Shown: positions 47,824 to 56,687 of the stretch, one piece after another
Layout: every line of letters begins with the position of its first letter
How positions within the stretch are numbered: position 1 is the stretch's first letter
Assembly: GCA_965230795.1 (NCBI GenBank)
Contig: OZ246020.1
Coordinates: 1,674,001 to 1,738,000, forward strand
Direction of reading: 5' to 3'
DNA: 64,000 nucleotides
Source: PZPK01 sp965230795
Lineage (GTDB): Bacteria > Pseudomonadota > Gammaproteobacteria > Pseudomonadales > Oleiphilaceae
Made by a program: the position numbers and the translations under genes
The notes under the pieces: generated by a model
What the model saw: the letters and a program-made list of their open reading frames with translations, nothing else
Database searches by the model: none
Told to the model about the DNA's origin: nothing

Positions 47824-49179
47824 ATGACACTCAAACGACTGGGCCTGGGTCTGGCCATTGCAGCAATTTCATCTCAAAGCTATGCAGGCTCACCGCAATT
47901 TCTTGATAGCCGGGCCTTTGCCATGGGCGGAGTGGGTGTCGCCGCAGCCCGCCCTGCTGCCGCGAGTTTTTTTAATCCAGCCCTGTTGGCAGTCAAGCAG
48001 CGCACCAAATCGGATGGGTTTGGCCTGTTGTTACCCACGCTTTCGGTGATCGCGGAAGACCCAGACGAACTCGCTGATGAGATCGATGATTTTGAAGATG
48101 ATGTCCTGACGCCTTTTGAGGACGCCTTGGATGATCTCGAAGCTGCTAACTTCACCACCGTAGGGGAAGCCCAAGCAGCGGGAAATGATTTGATCGATAA
48201 AACCCGAACACTTGATGCAGAGCTGGAAGGCTTCAATAACGATCGGGCTCTGATTGACGTCAACCTCGGTATATCGTTTCAAGTGCCCAGCCAAACGATT
48301 GGTTTCGGTGTGTTTGCATCCGGCGCGGCCCGAATCTCGGCGACGGTCGAATATCGTGATCAGGCATTGCTGGATGACTACGTTACCCAATTGGATGCCG
48401 CGGTCAACGGAGGCGATCCGGTTAATGATGTAAACAATCTGGACCTGGACTACACCGATGGTGGCGAAGATGAGGATGGCGAATTGCAGTCCGATGTGCG
48501 CGCCGTTGGGGTGGGCATTGGCCAGGCTGGTGTCTCCATTGCAACCAATATTGAACTTTCAGGCTATGATGTCGCGTTGGGAATTTCGCCTAAACTGGTC
48601 AAGCTGAGAGCCTATGACTTTGTGGCTGATGTGGACGATTTTGATTCCGATGACCTGGAAGACAGTGAAGTCAGTGATTCCGGATTAAATTTCGATCTCG
48701 GCGCGGCGGCTTTTCTGGATAAAGATCATCAATGGATGCTTGGGTTGTCGGTTCAGAATCTCTTGTCTCAGGAGCTGGAGACTGAAGATAGCACAATCAG
48801 TGCAAACAGTATCAGTGGCGCCCAAAGCATTGAAGGCGTCACCATCGAACTTAAACCCACCATCACCACTGGCATTTCCTATTCCGGAAGCAGTTATATC
48901 ATCGCTGCGGATCTGCAGTTGAACAAAACGGATGAAGTGAAATCGGCAGATGGCCAAACGCTGTTACCCGGCCGGCAGATGATAGGCATTGGTGCCGAGT
49001 ATGATCTTTTTGAAACGCTGCAGGTACGAATAGGTGCCCGCGACAATCTCGAAGGTGATTCAGATCCGGTATTTACCACGGGTCTGGGCTTAACTGTGGT
49101 TGGTGTCTCCATGGAGCTGGCAGCCCTGGGCAACTCGGATACGATCGGTGCGAGTTTGCAGCTGGGATCGACCTTCTAA
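47824..49179 (+). CDS. TraF-like outer-membrane beta-barrel protein
   Basis: The 451-residue protein starts at the ATG at 47824, preceded by AGGGGATAAGC. It has a signal peptide (MTLKRLGLGLAIAAISSQSYA) and then DSRAFAMGGVGVAAARPAAA with FFNPALLA, which matches the group annotated 'conjugal transfer protein TraF' and resembles FadL/OmpP1 channels. No other transfer gene is nearby, so conjugation is not implied. An acidic segment (about 80-120) precedes the barrel. An intrinsic terminator follows. Confidence 0.85.
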   Translation: MTLKRLGLGLAIAAISSQSYAGSPQFLDSRAFAMGGVGVAAARPAAASFFNPALLAVKQRTKSDGFGLLLPTLSVIAEDPDELADEIDDFEDDVLTPFEDALDDLEAANFTTVGEAQAAGNDLIDKTRTLDAELEGFNNDRALIDVNLGISFQVPSQTIGFGVFASGAARISATVEYRDQALLDDYVTQLDAAVNGGDPVNDVNNLDLDYTDGGEDEDGELQSDVRAVGVGIGQAGVSIATNIELSGYDVALGISPKLVKLRAYDFVADVDDFDSDDLEDSEVSDSGLNFDLGAAAFLDKDHQWMLGLSVQNLLSQELETEDSTISANSISGAQSIEGVTIELKPTITTGISYSGSSYIIAADLQLNKTDEVKSADGQTLLPGRQMIGIGAEYDLFETLQVRIGARDNLEGDSDPVFTTGLGLTVVGVSMELAALGNSDTIGASLQLGSTF

Positions 49180-49208
49180 GACCGAACCGGGAGCAATACT
49201 CTGAAAAG

Positions 49209-49235
49209 CCCGCATCCTTATGATGCGGGTTTTTT
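49209..49235 (+). terminator. Intrinsic terminator after the TraF-like gene
   Basis: CCCGCATC (49209-49216) and GATGCGGG (49222-49229) form an 8-pair stem around CTTAT, followed directly by TTTTTT. It lies 3 bases from the convergent RND gene's end. Confidence 0.9.
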
Positions 49236-49238
49236 CGT

Positions 49239-52200
49239 TCAGGCAGACTCTTGCTGCAAATGAGCCGGGATTTCGGCTTTACCGGTGAGTTTCAGTTTCA
49301 GCTGCTCGATAAGTGTCACCAGAGCAGGTATGACAAACAGAATCAGCACGGTGCCATAGGCCAGTCCGAAGGAAATGCTGACAGCCATAGGGATCAGAAA
49401 CTGTGCCTGCAACGAGGTTTCAAACAGCAGAGGCAGCAATCCTGCGATGGTCGTCAGCGATGTAAGAATGACGGCACGCAGACGCAGACAGGTGGCGTCG
49501 ACGATTGCCTCTTTAATTGGCTGGCCCTGTTCACGCAGTTCACGATAAAAGGTGACCAGAATAATGGCATCATTGATCACGATGCCAGAGAGGCCGAAGA
49601 AACCAAACCATGACAGCATCGTCAGGTTCAATCCCAGAAGCCAATGGCCCAGAATGGCACCGGAAATGCCAAGCGGAATAGCCAGAATGACCGCAAGCGG
49701 CCAGCTGTAGGAGCCGAAGACCCAGGCCAGAATAATGTAAATCAGCGTCAGACCAATACCCGCACCAAGCATCATGTCACGACCGGTTTCCGCCTGTTCT
49801 TCCGCGCGCCCCTTCAGATCGATTTTTACCCCAAACTCGCTACTGATACGGGGCAAAAATTCCGCGTTCATTTCCTCCAGTACCACGTTGGCATTGTTCT
49901 CTGCCGGATTCACGCCAGCGGTGACATGAACTCCCAGTCGGCCTTCGGTGTGGCGCACCAGTTCCAGTCCCTTGCGATCGGTCAGTTCCACCACATTATC
50001 GAATTGGGCTATTGCGCCGCTGGGTGTCACGATCGGGAAGTTGTCGAGTGTTCGGACATAATGACGCTCTTCATCGGGAAGCATGATGCGAACTTCGACT
50101 TCTTCATTCTCGTCGTAAAAGACCTGCAGCAGTTGACCATCAAAGGCCGCCCGCAATTGACTGCCAAGCTCGGCGACAGTCAGTCCAAGGGATTCCCCCA
50201 AGGGCGTCAGCGTGTAGAGATACTGGCTTTTGCCAAATGGCAGATCGTCCTGAATATCGCTGACACCTCGATAGGTTTTGAGTTTTTCGGCGATTTCCTC
50301 ACCGGCAGCCTTCAGAACCGCAGGCGGCTGACCGGTAAGAAAAATATCAATGTCTTTGCCCGGAGGGCCGCCGCGAGGGCTGGTGATACTGAGTTGTTCA
50401 ACACCATCCGGCATGGTGATGAAACTTTGCCAGGCGGCGATGATTTCCGGGTTGCGTATTTCCCTCGCATCCGGAGTCAACAGCTCCACATGCAGGGAGG
50501 CATACTGCTCTCCCTGGGAATAATTTTGCCCGCCGTCGAAGGTGGCCTGATTGATTCGCAACACGGAATGGACCACCAGATCCTGATCCGGGCTCAGCTG
50601 TTCATTGGCGTGTTGCAGGGCCTCTTCCATATGCAGAGCAAAGGCGCGCACCGTGGCAGGCGGGGTGCCGGAGGCGAACTTCACGTTCCCCAAAACAATA
50701 TGATTTTCGGGTTGCGGGAAAAACTCACTCTGGATACGTCCCGAGATGATCAGAGTAATGCAAATGATGAATACGCCAAGAGCAAAAACCAGCGTGGTTG
50801 CTCGGTTGTTGATGGCTTTTTCTGAAAGGGGCCGGAAGGTCTCATCACGAAAACGATTGAAGGCAGCATCGAGCCGTTCACGTAAACGACCGGTTTGAGC
50901 TGCTTTGAACGAGCGTTGAAAGGAATGGTTCAGGTGTCCCGGCAGAATCAGAAAACACTCGATGACCGATGCGATAATCACACAGATAATGACGAGGGGA
51001 ATGGCGAATAGAATGTTGCCGATAATACCGCTGATAAGCATGAGGGGTAGAAATGCCGATACCGTTGTCAACGACGAGGACAGAACCGGTACGAACATCC
51101 TCCGGGCGCCGCCCTCGGCAGCCCGCAGCGGGTTTTCGCCCTTGGCGTAATGGGTGAGCGCGTCTTCGCCCACCACAATGGCATCATCGACGATGATACC
51201 CAGTGCCATAATCAAGGCGAACATGCTGACCATGTTAATGCTGCCACCGGCCAGATACAGCACTGCCAGCGTCCCCATAAACGATACCGGGATGCCAATG
51301 GCCACCCAAAACGCGACCCGGCCATTGAGGAAAATAAACAGAATGGCGATCACCAGAATCAGCCCGCCCAGCCCGTTTTTGATGAGCAGATTAATCCGGT
51401 CTTCAATCAGTACATAGGCTTCGTTATAGGCATCCAGTTCCACGCTGGGAGGCAAGGTTGCGCGGGTGTCCTGTAACCAGTTGTTAAGTGTCTCAGCGGC
51501 TTTCAGTGTGTCCGAGGATTGCGTGCGCAAGACGCGCAGCAGCACGGCGGGGCGATCCTCGTAAAAAACCTCGACCTGTTTTTCCTTGTTGCGTCGTGAG
51601 ACATTGGCGATATCTTCCAGTTGCAGCTGGGAACCATCCTGGGTCGTCAGCACCACCAGTTCTTTGAAACCCTCGACGTTGCGTTGCTGTTCGGTGCTAC
51701 GGAGTTCCTTTGCCACTTCATTTTTGCCGCTGGTGCCCGCTGGAATATCCTGGCTGGCATTGCGCACGCGCTGGCCCAATTGCGGCAGAGAAAGTTGCAG
51801 ACTGTTGATTTGGGTCGACGGTACTTCTATGGCAATTTCCTGTTCCGGCAGACCAATAAACTCGACTTTGGCCACGCCACGATCGAGCAGTTCACGCTCG
51901 TATTGATAGGCGAGGGGACGCAATTCATCCAGCGAGGCGGTAGACGAGAGAATCAGCGTGGCCACATCCTCATTCAGGGAAACTTTGGTGATCTCCGGCT
52001 CTTCCGCATCCGAGGGCAGGTTGCGCACCAGACTGACATATTCCTTCACCTGATCCAGTGCCAGCCCCATATCCGAGCCTTCCTCGTATTCCAGCACAAT
52101 AACGCCACTGCTCTGGTAGGAGGTGGACGTCATTTCCTTCACGTAGTCCAGGTTTCGCAGTTCCTGTTCCAGCGGCGTGACGATCGATCGGGCTATGTCC

Positions 52201-52412
52201 TCAGCCGCCGCGCCGGGCCAGACCACGCGTACGGTAATAAAGTCAGGTTCAAAGTTGGGCAGAAATTGGGTGTTGAGTTTGGTCAAGGCGACGGCGCCGG
52301 CCAGCAGCATAATCAGCATCAGCAGGTTGGCGGCGACACGATGCCGTGCAAAGCGTCCGATCAGGTCTTCTTTGTGATAAGGATGTTTCGGGTCGTGGGA
52401 TACCATGCCCAT
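49239..52412 (-). CDS. RND efflux pump inner-membrane subunit
   Basis: The 1057-residue protein has the length and twelve-helix plan of HAE/AcrB-type RND pumps: FARHRVAANLLMLIMLLAGA as first helix, two large periplasmic loops, and the proton-relay region ALGIIVDDAIVVGEDAL in TM4. It exports a substrate to the outside together with an adaptor and an outer-membrane channel. The adaptor gene lies 3 bases upstream; no TolC-like gene is present. The start at 52412 or the ATG 6 bases later are both possible. Confidence 0.95.
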   Translation of the reverse strand: MGMVSHDPKHPYHKEDLIGRFARHRVAANLLMLIMLLAGAVALTKLNTQFLPNFEPDFITVRVVWPGAAAEDIARSIVTPLEQELRNLDYVKEMTSTSYQSSGVIVLEYEEGSDMGLALDQVKEYVSLVRNLPSDAEEPEITKVSLNEDVATLILSSTASLDELRPLAYQYERELLDRGVAKVEFIGLPEQEIAIEVPSTQINSLQLSLPQLGQRVRNASQDIPAGTSGKNEVAKELRSTEQQRNVEGFKELVVLTTQDGSQLQLEDIANVSRRNKEKQVEVFYEDRPAVLLRVLRTQSSDTLKAAETLNNWLQDTRATLPPSVELDAYNEAYVLIEDRINLLIKNGLGGLILVIAILFIFLNGRVAFWVAIGIPVSFMGTLAVLYLAGGSINMVSMFALIMALGIIVDDAIVVGEDALTHYAKGENPLRAAEGGARRMFVPVLSSSLTTVSAFLPLMLISGIIGNILFAIPLVIICVIIASVIECFLILPGHLNHSFQRSFKAAQTGRLRERLDAAFNRFRDETFRPLSEKAINNRATTLVFALGVFIICITLIISGRIQSEFFPQPENHIVLGNVKFASGTPPATVRAFALHMEEALQHANEQLSPDQDLVVHSVLRINQATFDGGQNYSQGEQYASLHVELLTPDAREIRNPEIIAAWQSFITMPDGVEQLSITSPRGGPPGKDIDIFLTGQPPAVLKAAGEEIAEKLKTYRGVSDIQDDLPFGKSQYLYTLTPLGESLGLTVAELGSQLRAAFDGQLLQVFYDENEEVEVRIMLPDEERHYVRTLDNFPIVTPSGAIAQFDNVVELTDRKGLELVRHTEGRLGVHVTAGVNPAENNANVVLEEMNAEFLPRISSEFGVKIDLKGRAEEQAETGRDMMLGAGIGLTLIYIILAWVFGSYSWPLAVILAIPLGISGAILGHWLLGLNLTMLSWFGFFGLSGIVINDAIILVTFYRELREQGQPIKEAIVDATCLRLRAVILTSLTTIAGLLPLLFETSLQAQFLIPMAVSISFGLAYGTVLILFVIPALVTLIEQLKLKLTGKAEIPAHLQQESA

Positions 52413-52415
52413 ATC

Positions 52416-53693
52416 TTATTGACCCTCTGTGTCGTCTTGTGCGCTGCGCGTGGTCACCTTCAGACCAGTGATGGCGTTGGGCAATTGTGTGGTGATAATC
52501 CGGTCGCCCGTTTGCAGTTCATCGGCTGCGATGATGATGCGATCGAGTTGATCTTCGCGAAATATCTTGCCGATATTGCGAATCTTCAGGGCATGCAGGC
52601 GTCCATCCTCAATGCGGTAGATACGGTCGGCTCCGTAGAGGGCCGATACGGGCAGGGTGACGACCTGATCCACCTTGGGTAAATCCACATAGAGTTTCAC
52701 TGTGCCATTCAGAATAAGCTGACTGTCTTCTTCTATCGGAATGAGCAAGGCATCCACGCCTCCGGCTCCCCGATTGGCCTGCCCGGAAAGACGCTCGAGT
52801 TTCAACGGCGTTTCTGTCCCAAAGGCACTGGCCCTTGCGTCAATCACCTGGCCTTGTCGAAGAGCCTGTCGAATCAGGCTGACGTAGCGATCAGGTATTT
52901 GGGCGCGTACTTCCATACCCTCCTGATCATAGAGTGATACCAGGGCCTGTCCGATCTGAACGCGTTCGCCTGGTGATACAGTCACCGAGGTTACGACGCC
53001 ATCAAAGGGCGCGCGAATGCTGGCACGATCGGCGTCAATTTCGGCGTTGCTCAGTGCGGTTTTCGCCTTGGAGAGTCGAGCCTGCAGCTGGCGCAAACGA
53101 TTAGGGTGGTCGGCAATATTCTGCTCTCTTGTTGTGATCGACAGGGCTCGTTGGGCGCGAATGGATTCGGCCGCTTCAAATCCCTCCTGAGCGACCAGAT
53201 TCGAATCGCGCAAGCGTTGCTGGCGAGAGACGGATTTGTCGGCTATGCCGAGCAGCTTTTGTTCGTCAGCCAATGCCTTTTGATCAGCCTGATAACGTAC
53301 TTTTTCTGCGGCAATCTGGGCTTCGATGTCGAGAACATCCGCCTGTTTTTCCTGAACCTGAAGTTGTATCTCGCGGGGATCGAGTTCCACCAGGACCTGA
53401 CCGGCTTCCACGTATTGACCTTCACGAACCGGCACCCGGGCGACATCCGCGGTGATGGCGGCACTCAGGGTCGCATCGAAAGGTGATTCAATGGTCCCCA
53501 GTAAGGATAATTGCGGGCTGGCGGAACCCAGAGTGATGGTCTCGTAGGAGACTAGCCAGGATTTTTCCTCGGATTCGGTTGTTGGCGGTTTGGGTTTGCT
53601 GGAGATCAGATACACCACAATCAAAACCACGATGAGCAGAATCGTCAAAGGATAAAAGCCGCGTTTCCGGGAGAGTTCGCTGAGAGTTGTCAT
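52416..53693 (-). CDS. RND pump periplasmic adaptor (membrane fusion protein)
   Basis: From the ATG at 53693 (MTTLSELSRKRGFYPLTILL) the protein has 425 residues, with an N-terminal membrane anchor, a lipoyl-like half (EGQYVEAGQVLVELDPREIQ), a long helical hairpin (about 120-215) and a barrel domain. The start overlaps the rsmE stop in an ATGA, so I preferred it to the upstream ATG at 53756. It acts with the RND protein 3 bases downstream. The rsmE-adaptor-pump order suggests one transcript. Confidence 0.93.
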   Translation of the reverse strand: MTTLSELSRKRGFYPLTILLIVVLIVVYLISSKPKPPTTESEEKSWLVSYETITLGSASPQLSLLGTIESPFDATLSAAITADVARVPVREGQYVEAGQVLVELDPREIQLQVQEKQADVLDIEAQIAAEKVRYQADQKALADEQKLLGIADKSVSRQQRLRDSNLVAQEGFEAAESIRAQRALSITTREQNIADHPNRLRQLQARLSKAKTALSNAEIDADRASIRAPFDGVVTSVTVSPGERVQIGQALVSLYDQEGMEVRAQIPDRYVSLIRQALRQGQVIDARASAFGTETPLKLERLSGQANRGAGGVDALLIPIEEDSQLILNGTVKLYVDLPKVDQVVTLPVSALYGADRIYRIEDGRLHALKIRNIGKIFREDQLDRIIIAADELQTGDRIITTQLPNAITGLKVTTRSAQDDTEGQ

Positions 53694-54463
53694 TCGTTGG
53701 ATGAGTCCTGATTTATGTCGGTATAGCTGGTGTGTCTGAGATCGCCCCATAGCCATTGAAGAATGCTGAGTGCGGCAACAGGCGCGGTCTCGGTACGAAA
53801 TACGCGAGGCCCCAGCGTGGTTGCGACAAAGCCGGTGGCTTCCGCGGCTTCAATTTCTGTTTGACTGAGACCACCTTCGGGCCCGATCAGCAGATTGACG
53901 TGAGTCGGGTGGGCGACGGATTCCAGACTTTGACTGTGTCGGTGATGCAGGACCAGGGAAAGCTGGTCTTGCGGTCGGGAGTTAATCCAGTCATTCAGAT
54001 CTGATATCGGGTGAATACAGGGAACGCTCGCCCGTCCACTCTGTTCGGCTGCGCTGATGGCGACTTGCTGCCAGTGCTGAATCCGCTTGACTTGTCTTTC
54101 TTTGGGCAAACGAACTTCGCAGCGTTCGCTGAGCAGAGGCGTGATCTCGCGGACACCCAGCTCGGTGCTTTTCTGGATGGCGTAATCCATGCGATCGCCA
54201 CGGGAAATAACCTGTCCCAGGTGGCAGGCAAGTGACGATTCGGACTGTGCCTTGCGACGTTCCTTGATGCACACTCGTGCGCTTTTTTTACCCACATCGC
54301 TCAGGTGTCCGGAATAAAAATATCCATCACCGTTGAACATCATTACGGGATCGTCACTGTTCATTCGCAGGGCTTTCACCAAATGCTGGAAGGCCCGTTC
54401 TTCGAGATCAAAGCTTGCGTTTTCTTTCAACGCTTGCGATGTGTAAATGTGTGTGATGCGCAT
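53690..54463 (-). CDS. rsmE: 16S rRNA (uracil1498-N3)-methyltransferase
   Basis: RsmE methylates U1498 of 16S rRNA. The 257-residue SPOUT-family protein starts MRITHIYTSQALKENASFDL, which is the family N-terminus; the ATG at 54505 would add 14 unlikely residues. The knotted SAM-binding site is in LLIGPEGGLSQTEIEAAE and GPRVFRTETAPVAALSILQW. It overlaps the adaptor gene start by 4 bases. Confidence 0.96.
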   Translation of the reverse strand: MRITHIYTSQALKENASFDLEERAFQHLVKALRMNSDDPVMMFNGDGYFYSGHLSDVGKKSARVCIKERRKAQSESSLACHLGQVISRGDRMDYAIQKSTELGVREITPLLSERCEVRLPKERQVKRIQHWQQVAISAAEQSGRASVPCIHPISDLNDWINSRPQDQLSLVLHHRHSQSLESVAHPTHVNLLIGPEGGLSQTEIEAAEATGFVATTLGPRVFRTETAPVAALSILQWLWGDLRHTSYTDINQDSSNE

Positions 54464-54701
54464 GGTAACAGTGCAGGCTCCGAATGAGGGTCGCAGTCCA
54501 TTCACTCAATGGGGTCGCTATTATGAAGAATGCGATTTGGTGCGTCTATGCAGCTCAGGTAAAGAGAGTGTAAATCAAATGGAACAATCACGGCTTGAGG
54601 TGGCATCACATTCTTACGCCCGCTGCGCAAGAAACGGGTTGTGGTCATATTCATTGGCGCTGCATACTGAGACTGACAGGTGATTATGAGCAAGGAACAA
54701 G

Positions 54702-55589
54702 ATGATGAGTAACGAAACGCTTAGCGATAAGACCGCTTCGCGATTTGCCAGCGTACGCTATGAAAAAGTCGCCGAGGCGGTGAGATACGTGCAGAGCTAT
54801 CAGGCCGACCAGCCTTCATTGGCAGACATCGCCACTCATCTGGATATGAGTGAATACCATCTGCAACGACTGTTTGCCGAGTGGGTGGGTGTTTCACCCA
54901 AGCAGTATCTGCAATTTCTGACGAAAGAAAGTGCGAAGCGCGCCCTGAAAAAGCACTCTGTTGAAAGCGCGGCGCTCGAAGCAGGACTGAGTGGCAGCAG
55001 TCGCCTGCATGACCTGATGTTGCGCTGGGAAGCGATGACGCCCGGAGAATATAAAAACTCGGGAGCGGGGCTGCTTATTCGCTTTGGTGTCTGCGATACA
55101 CCCTTTGGTCGATGTCTGCTGGCAAGCACCGAAAAAGGCATTTGCAAGTTAGCTTTTTTTGATACGGAGGTGCAGCGTGGAGAATATATTGAGGAACTCA
55201 AAAAAGAGTGGTCTGCGTCAACCCTGATTGAGGACCCGGACGCCATATCGGTTCTGGCGCGACAGATTTTCAGCAAACTGGAAAACGCGCCGGATCACTC
55301 CAGACCATTGCGGGTATTGATGAAAGGCAGTCCCTTTCAGTTAAAGGTTTGGGAAGCCCTGCTGGCGGTGCCCGAGGGGCAGGTGTGGAGTTATCAGCAG
55401 CTCGCCGACTCCATGCATCAGCCCGATGCGGTCAGGGCAGTGGCCTCGGCCATTGCACGCAACAGCATTGGCTATCTGATTCCCTGTCACCGGGTCATCC
55501 GTAGCAGCGGGGAGATCAGTCAGTATCGATGGGGGGCAGAGCGCAAACAGCTTATGCTGGCGTGGGAGGCGTGCCGGGAGGATGCATGA
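54702..55589 (+). CDS. AraC-type domain fused to O6-alkylguanine-DNA alkyltransferase
   Basis: The 295-residue protein has an N-terminal AraC helix-turn-helix region (about 20-115, LADIATHLDMSEYHLQRLFA) and a C-terminal alkyltransferase with active Cys262 in IPCHRVI. It is like Ada without the N-terminal zinc domain whose Cys accepts methyl from phosphotriesters, so it cannot be activated in the same way as E. coli Ada. It probably repairs O6-methylguanine and may still bind DNA. It is divergent from rsmE. Confidence 0.92.
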   Translation: MMSNETLSDKTASRFASVRYEKVAEAVRYVQSYQADQPSLADIATHLDMSEYHLQRLFAEWVGVSPKQYLQFLTKESAKRALKKHSVESAALEAGLSGSSRLHDLMLRWEAMTPGEYKNSGAGLLIRFGVCDTPFGRCLLASTEKGICKLAFFDTEVQRGEYIEELKKEWSASTLIEDPDAISVLARQIFSKLENAPDHSRPLRVLMKGSPFQLKVWEALLAVPEGQVWSYQQLADSMHQPDAVRAVASAIARNSIGYLIPCHRVIRSSGEISQYRWGAERKQLMLAWEACREDA

Positions 55590-55619
55590 GCACGCAGTGC
55601 GCGTGCCCATGTGAGCGCC

Positions 55620-56489
55620 TTAGAAGGTAATGCGTTCCTTGTCGCTCAGGCCCAGGTTATCCCAGACTTTAAGGCTGGGGTCTGCCTGGTTAAGGGTATA
55701 GAAATGCAGGCCGGGCGCGCCGGCGTCCAGCAGCTGCTGACACAGCTTGGTGACCACTTCTTCACCGAATTTCTGAATGCTTTCAACATCATCACCATAA
55801 GCTTCCAGCTGTTTTCGAATCCAGCGGGGAATCTCCGCACCACACATATCACTGAACCGTACCAGGCTGGAAAAGTTGGTGATGGGCATGATGCCGGGGA
55901 CGATAGGCAGGTCGACTCCCATGGCTTCAACACGATCAATGAAGTAGAAGTAGGCATCGGCGTTGAAGAAGTATTGCGTGATAGCGCTGTTTGAACCGGC
56001 ATCAACCTTGCGCTTGAAGTTAATCAGATCCGCTTCCGCAGAGGGGGCCTGAGGGTGAAATTCCGGGTAGGCTGCCACCTCAATATTGAAGTGGTCACCG
56101 CTGTGAGTGCGCACAAATTCCACCAGTTCATTGGCATACTTCAGCTCACCTGCCGCACCCATTCCGGACGGCAAGTCACCCCGCAAGGCAACGAGTCGAT
56201 TGATGCCGCGCTCGATATAAAGATCCAGTAATTGCGCGATATTTTCTTTGGTTGAACCGACACAGGAAAGGTGTGGGGCCGTAGCGATACCCTGATCCTG
56301 TAGCTTCAATACCGTGTCGATGGTGCGCTCCTGCGTGGAACCACCCGCGCCATAAGTCACCGAAAAGAAATCCGGCTTACGACGAGCCAATTCATCACGA
56401 ACAACCTGCAGTTTCTCCATCCCCGCGAGAGTTTTTGGCGGAAAGAATTCAAAGCTGAACCGACGTTTAAATTGTTTCTGGGTTTGCAT
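55620..56489 (-). CDS. metF: 5,10-methylenetetrahydrofolate reductase
   Basis: MetF reduces methylene-THF to 5-methyl-THF, the methyl donor for methionine synthesis. The 289-residue protein (E. coli 296) has SFEFFPPKT, SVTYGAGGSTQERT, ALRGDLPSG and PGIMPITNFSSLVRFSDMCG, all typical. It is last in the SAM-cycle cluster, separated from ahcY by a repeat-filled spacer of 197 bases. AAGG lies shortly before the ATG. A SAM-cycle role is clear. Confidence 0.97.
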   Translation of the reverse strand: MQTQKQFKRRFSFEFFPPKTLAGMEKLQVVRDELARRKPDFFSVTYGAGGSTQERTIDTVLKLQDQGIATAPHLSCVGSTKENIAQLLDLYIERGINRLVALRGDLPSGMGAAGELKYANELVEFVRTHSGDHFNIEVAAYPEFHPQAPSAEADLINFKRKVDAGSNSAITQYFFNADAYFYFIDRVEAMGVDLPIVPGIMPITNFSSLVRFSDMCGAEIPRWIRKQLEAYGDDVESIQKFGEEVVTKLCQQLLDAGAPGLHFYTLNQADPSLKVWDNLGLSDKERITF

Positions 56490-56533
56490 GAGAAAACCTT
56501 ATCTTTGGTCCATTGTCGGACGCAATCATTTTT

Positions 56534-56631
56534 CTGAAGCCTGAAGCCTGAAGCCTGAAGCCTGAAGCCTGAAGCCTGAAGCCTGAAGCCTGAAGCCTGA
56601 AGCCTGAAGCCTGATAACGGAAGCTAGAAGC
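56534..56631. repeat. Tandem 7-bp array, 14 in-phase units (NNGAAGC)
   Basis: Eleven exact CTGAAGC copies (56534-56610) are followed in phase by three diverged units, CTGATAA, CGGAAGC and TAGAAGC, for 14 units. The array lies in the ahcY-metF spacer, 44 bases upstream of the metF start. It is bracketed by a near-direct repeat: GCAATCATTTTT (56522-56533) and GCAATGATTTTC (56632-56643), 10 of 12 bases identical. Phase was counted by hand. Confidence 0.95.
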
Positions 56632-56645
56632 GCAATGATTTTCCA

Positions 56646-56687
56646 GCTTCGAGCTTCGAGCTTCGAGCTTCCAGCTTCCAGCTTTAT
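56646..56687. repeat. Tandem 7-bp array in opposite orientation (GCTTCNN), 6 units
   Basis: In-phase units GCTTCGA x3, GCTTCCA x2 and a last diverged GCTTTAT run from 56646 to 56687. The final base is shared with the ahcY stop codon (56687-56689). The unit orientation is inverted relative to the 14-unit array, so the pair forms an inverted arrangement around a 14-base spacer. Confidence 0.9.

Noticed and set aside
47824..49179. Evidence for a conjugative element from the TraF-like gene
   Set aside because: No relaxase, type IV secretion or origin of transfer features are visible.
54447..54683. A 78-codon frame upstream of the AraC-MGMT gene
   Set aside because: It overlaps the rsmE start, has no ribosome-binding site and no recognisable sequence.
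56534..56687. A CRISPR array
   Set aside because: Units are 7 bases, contiguous, with no spacers and no cas genes.
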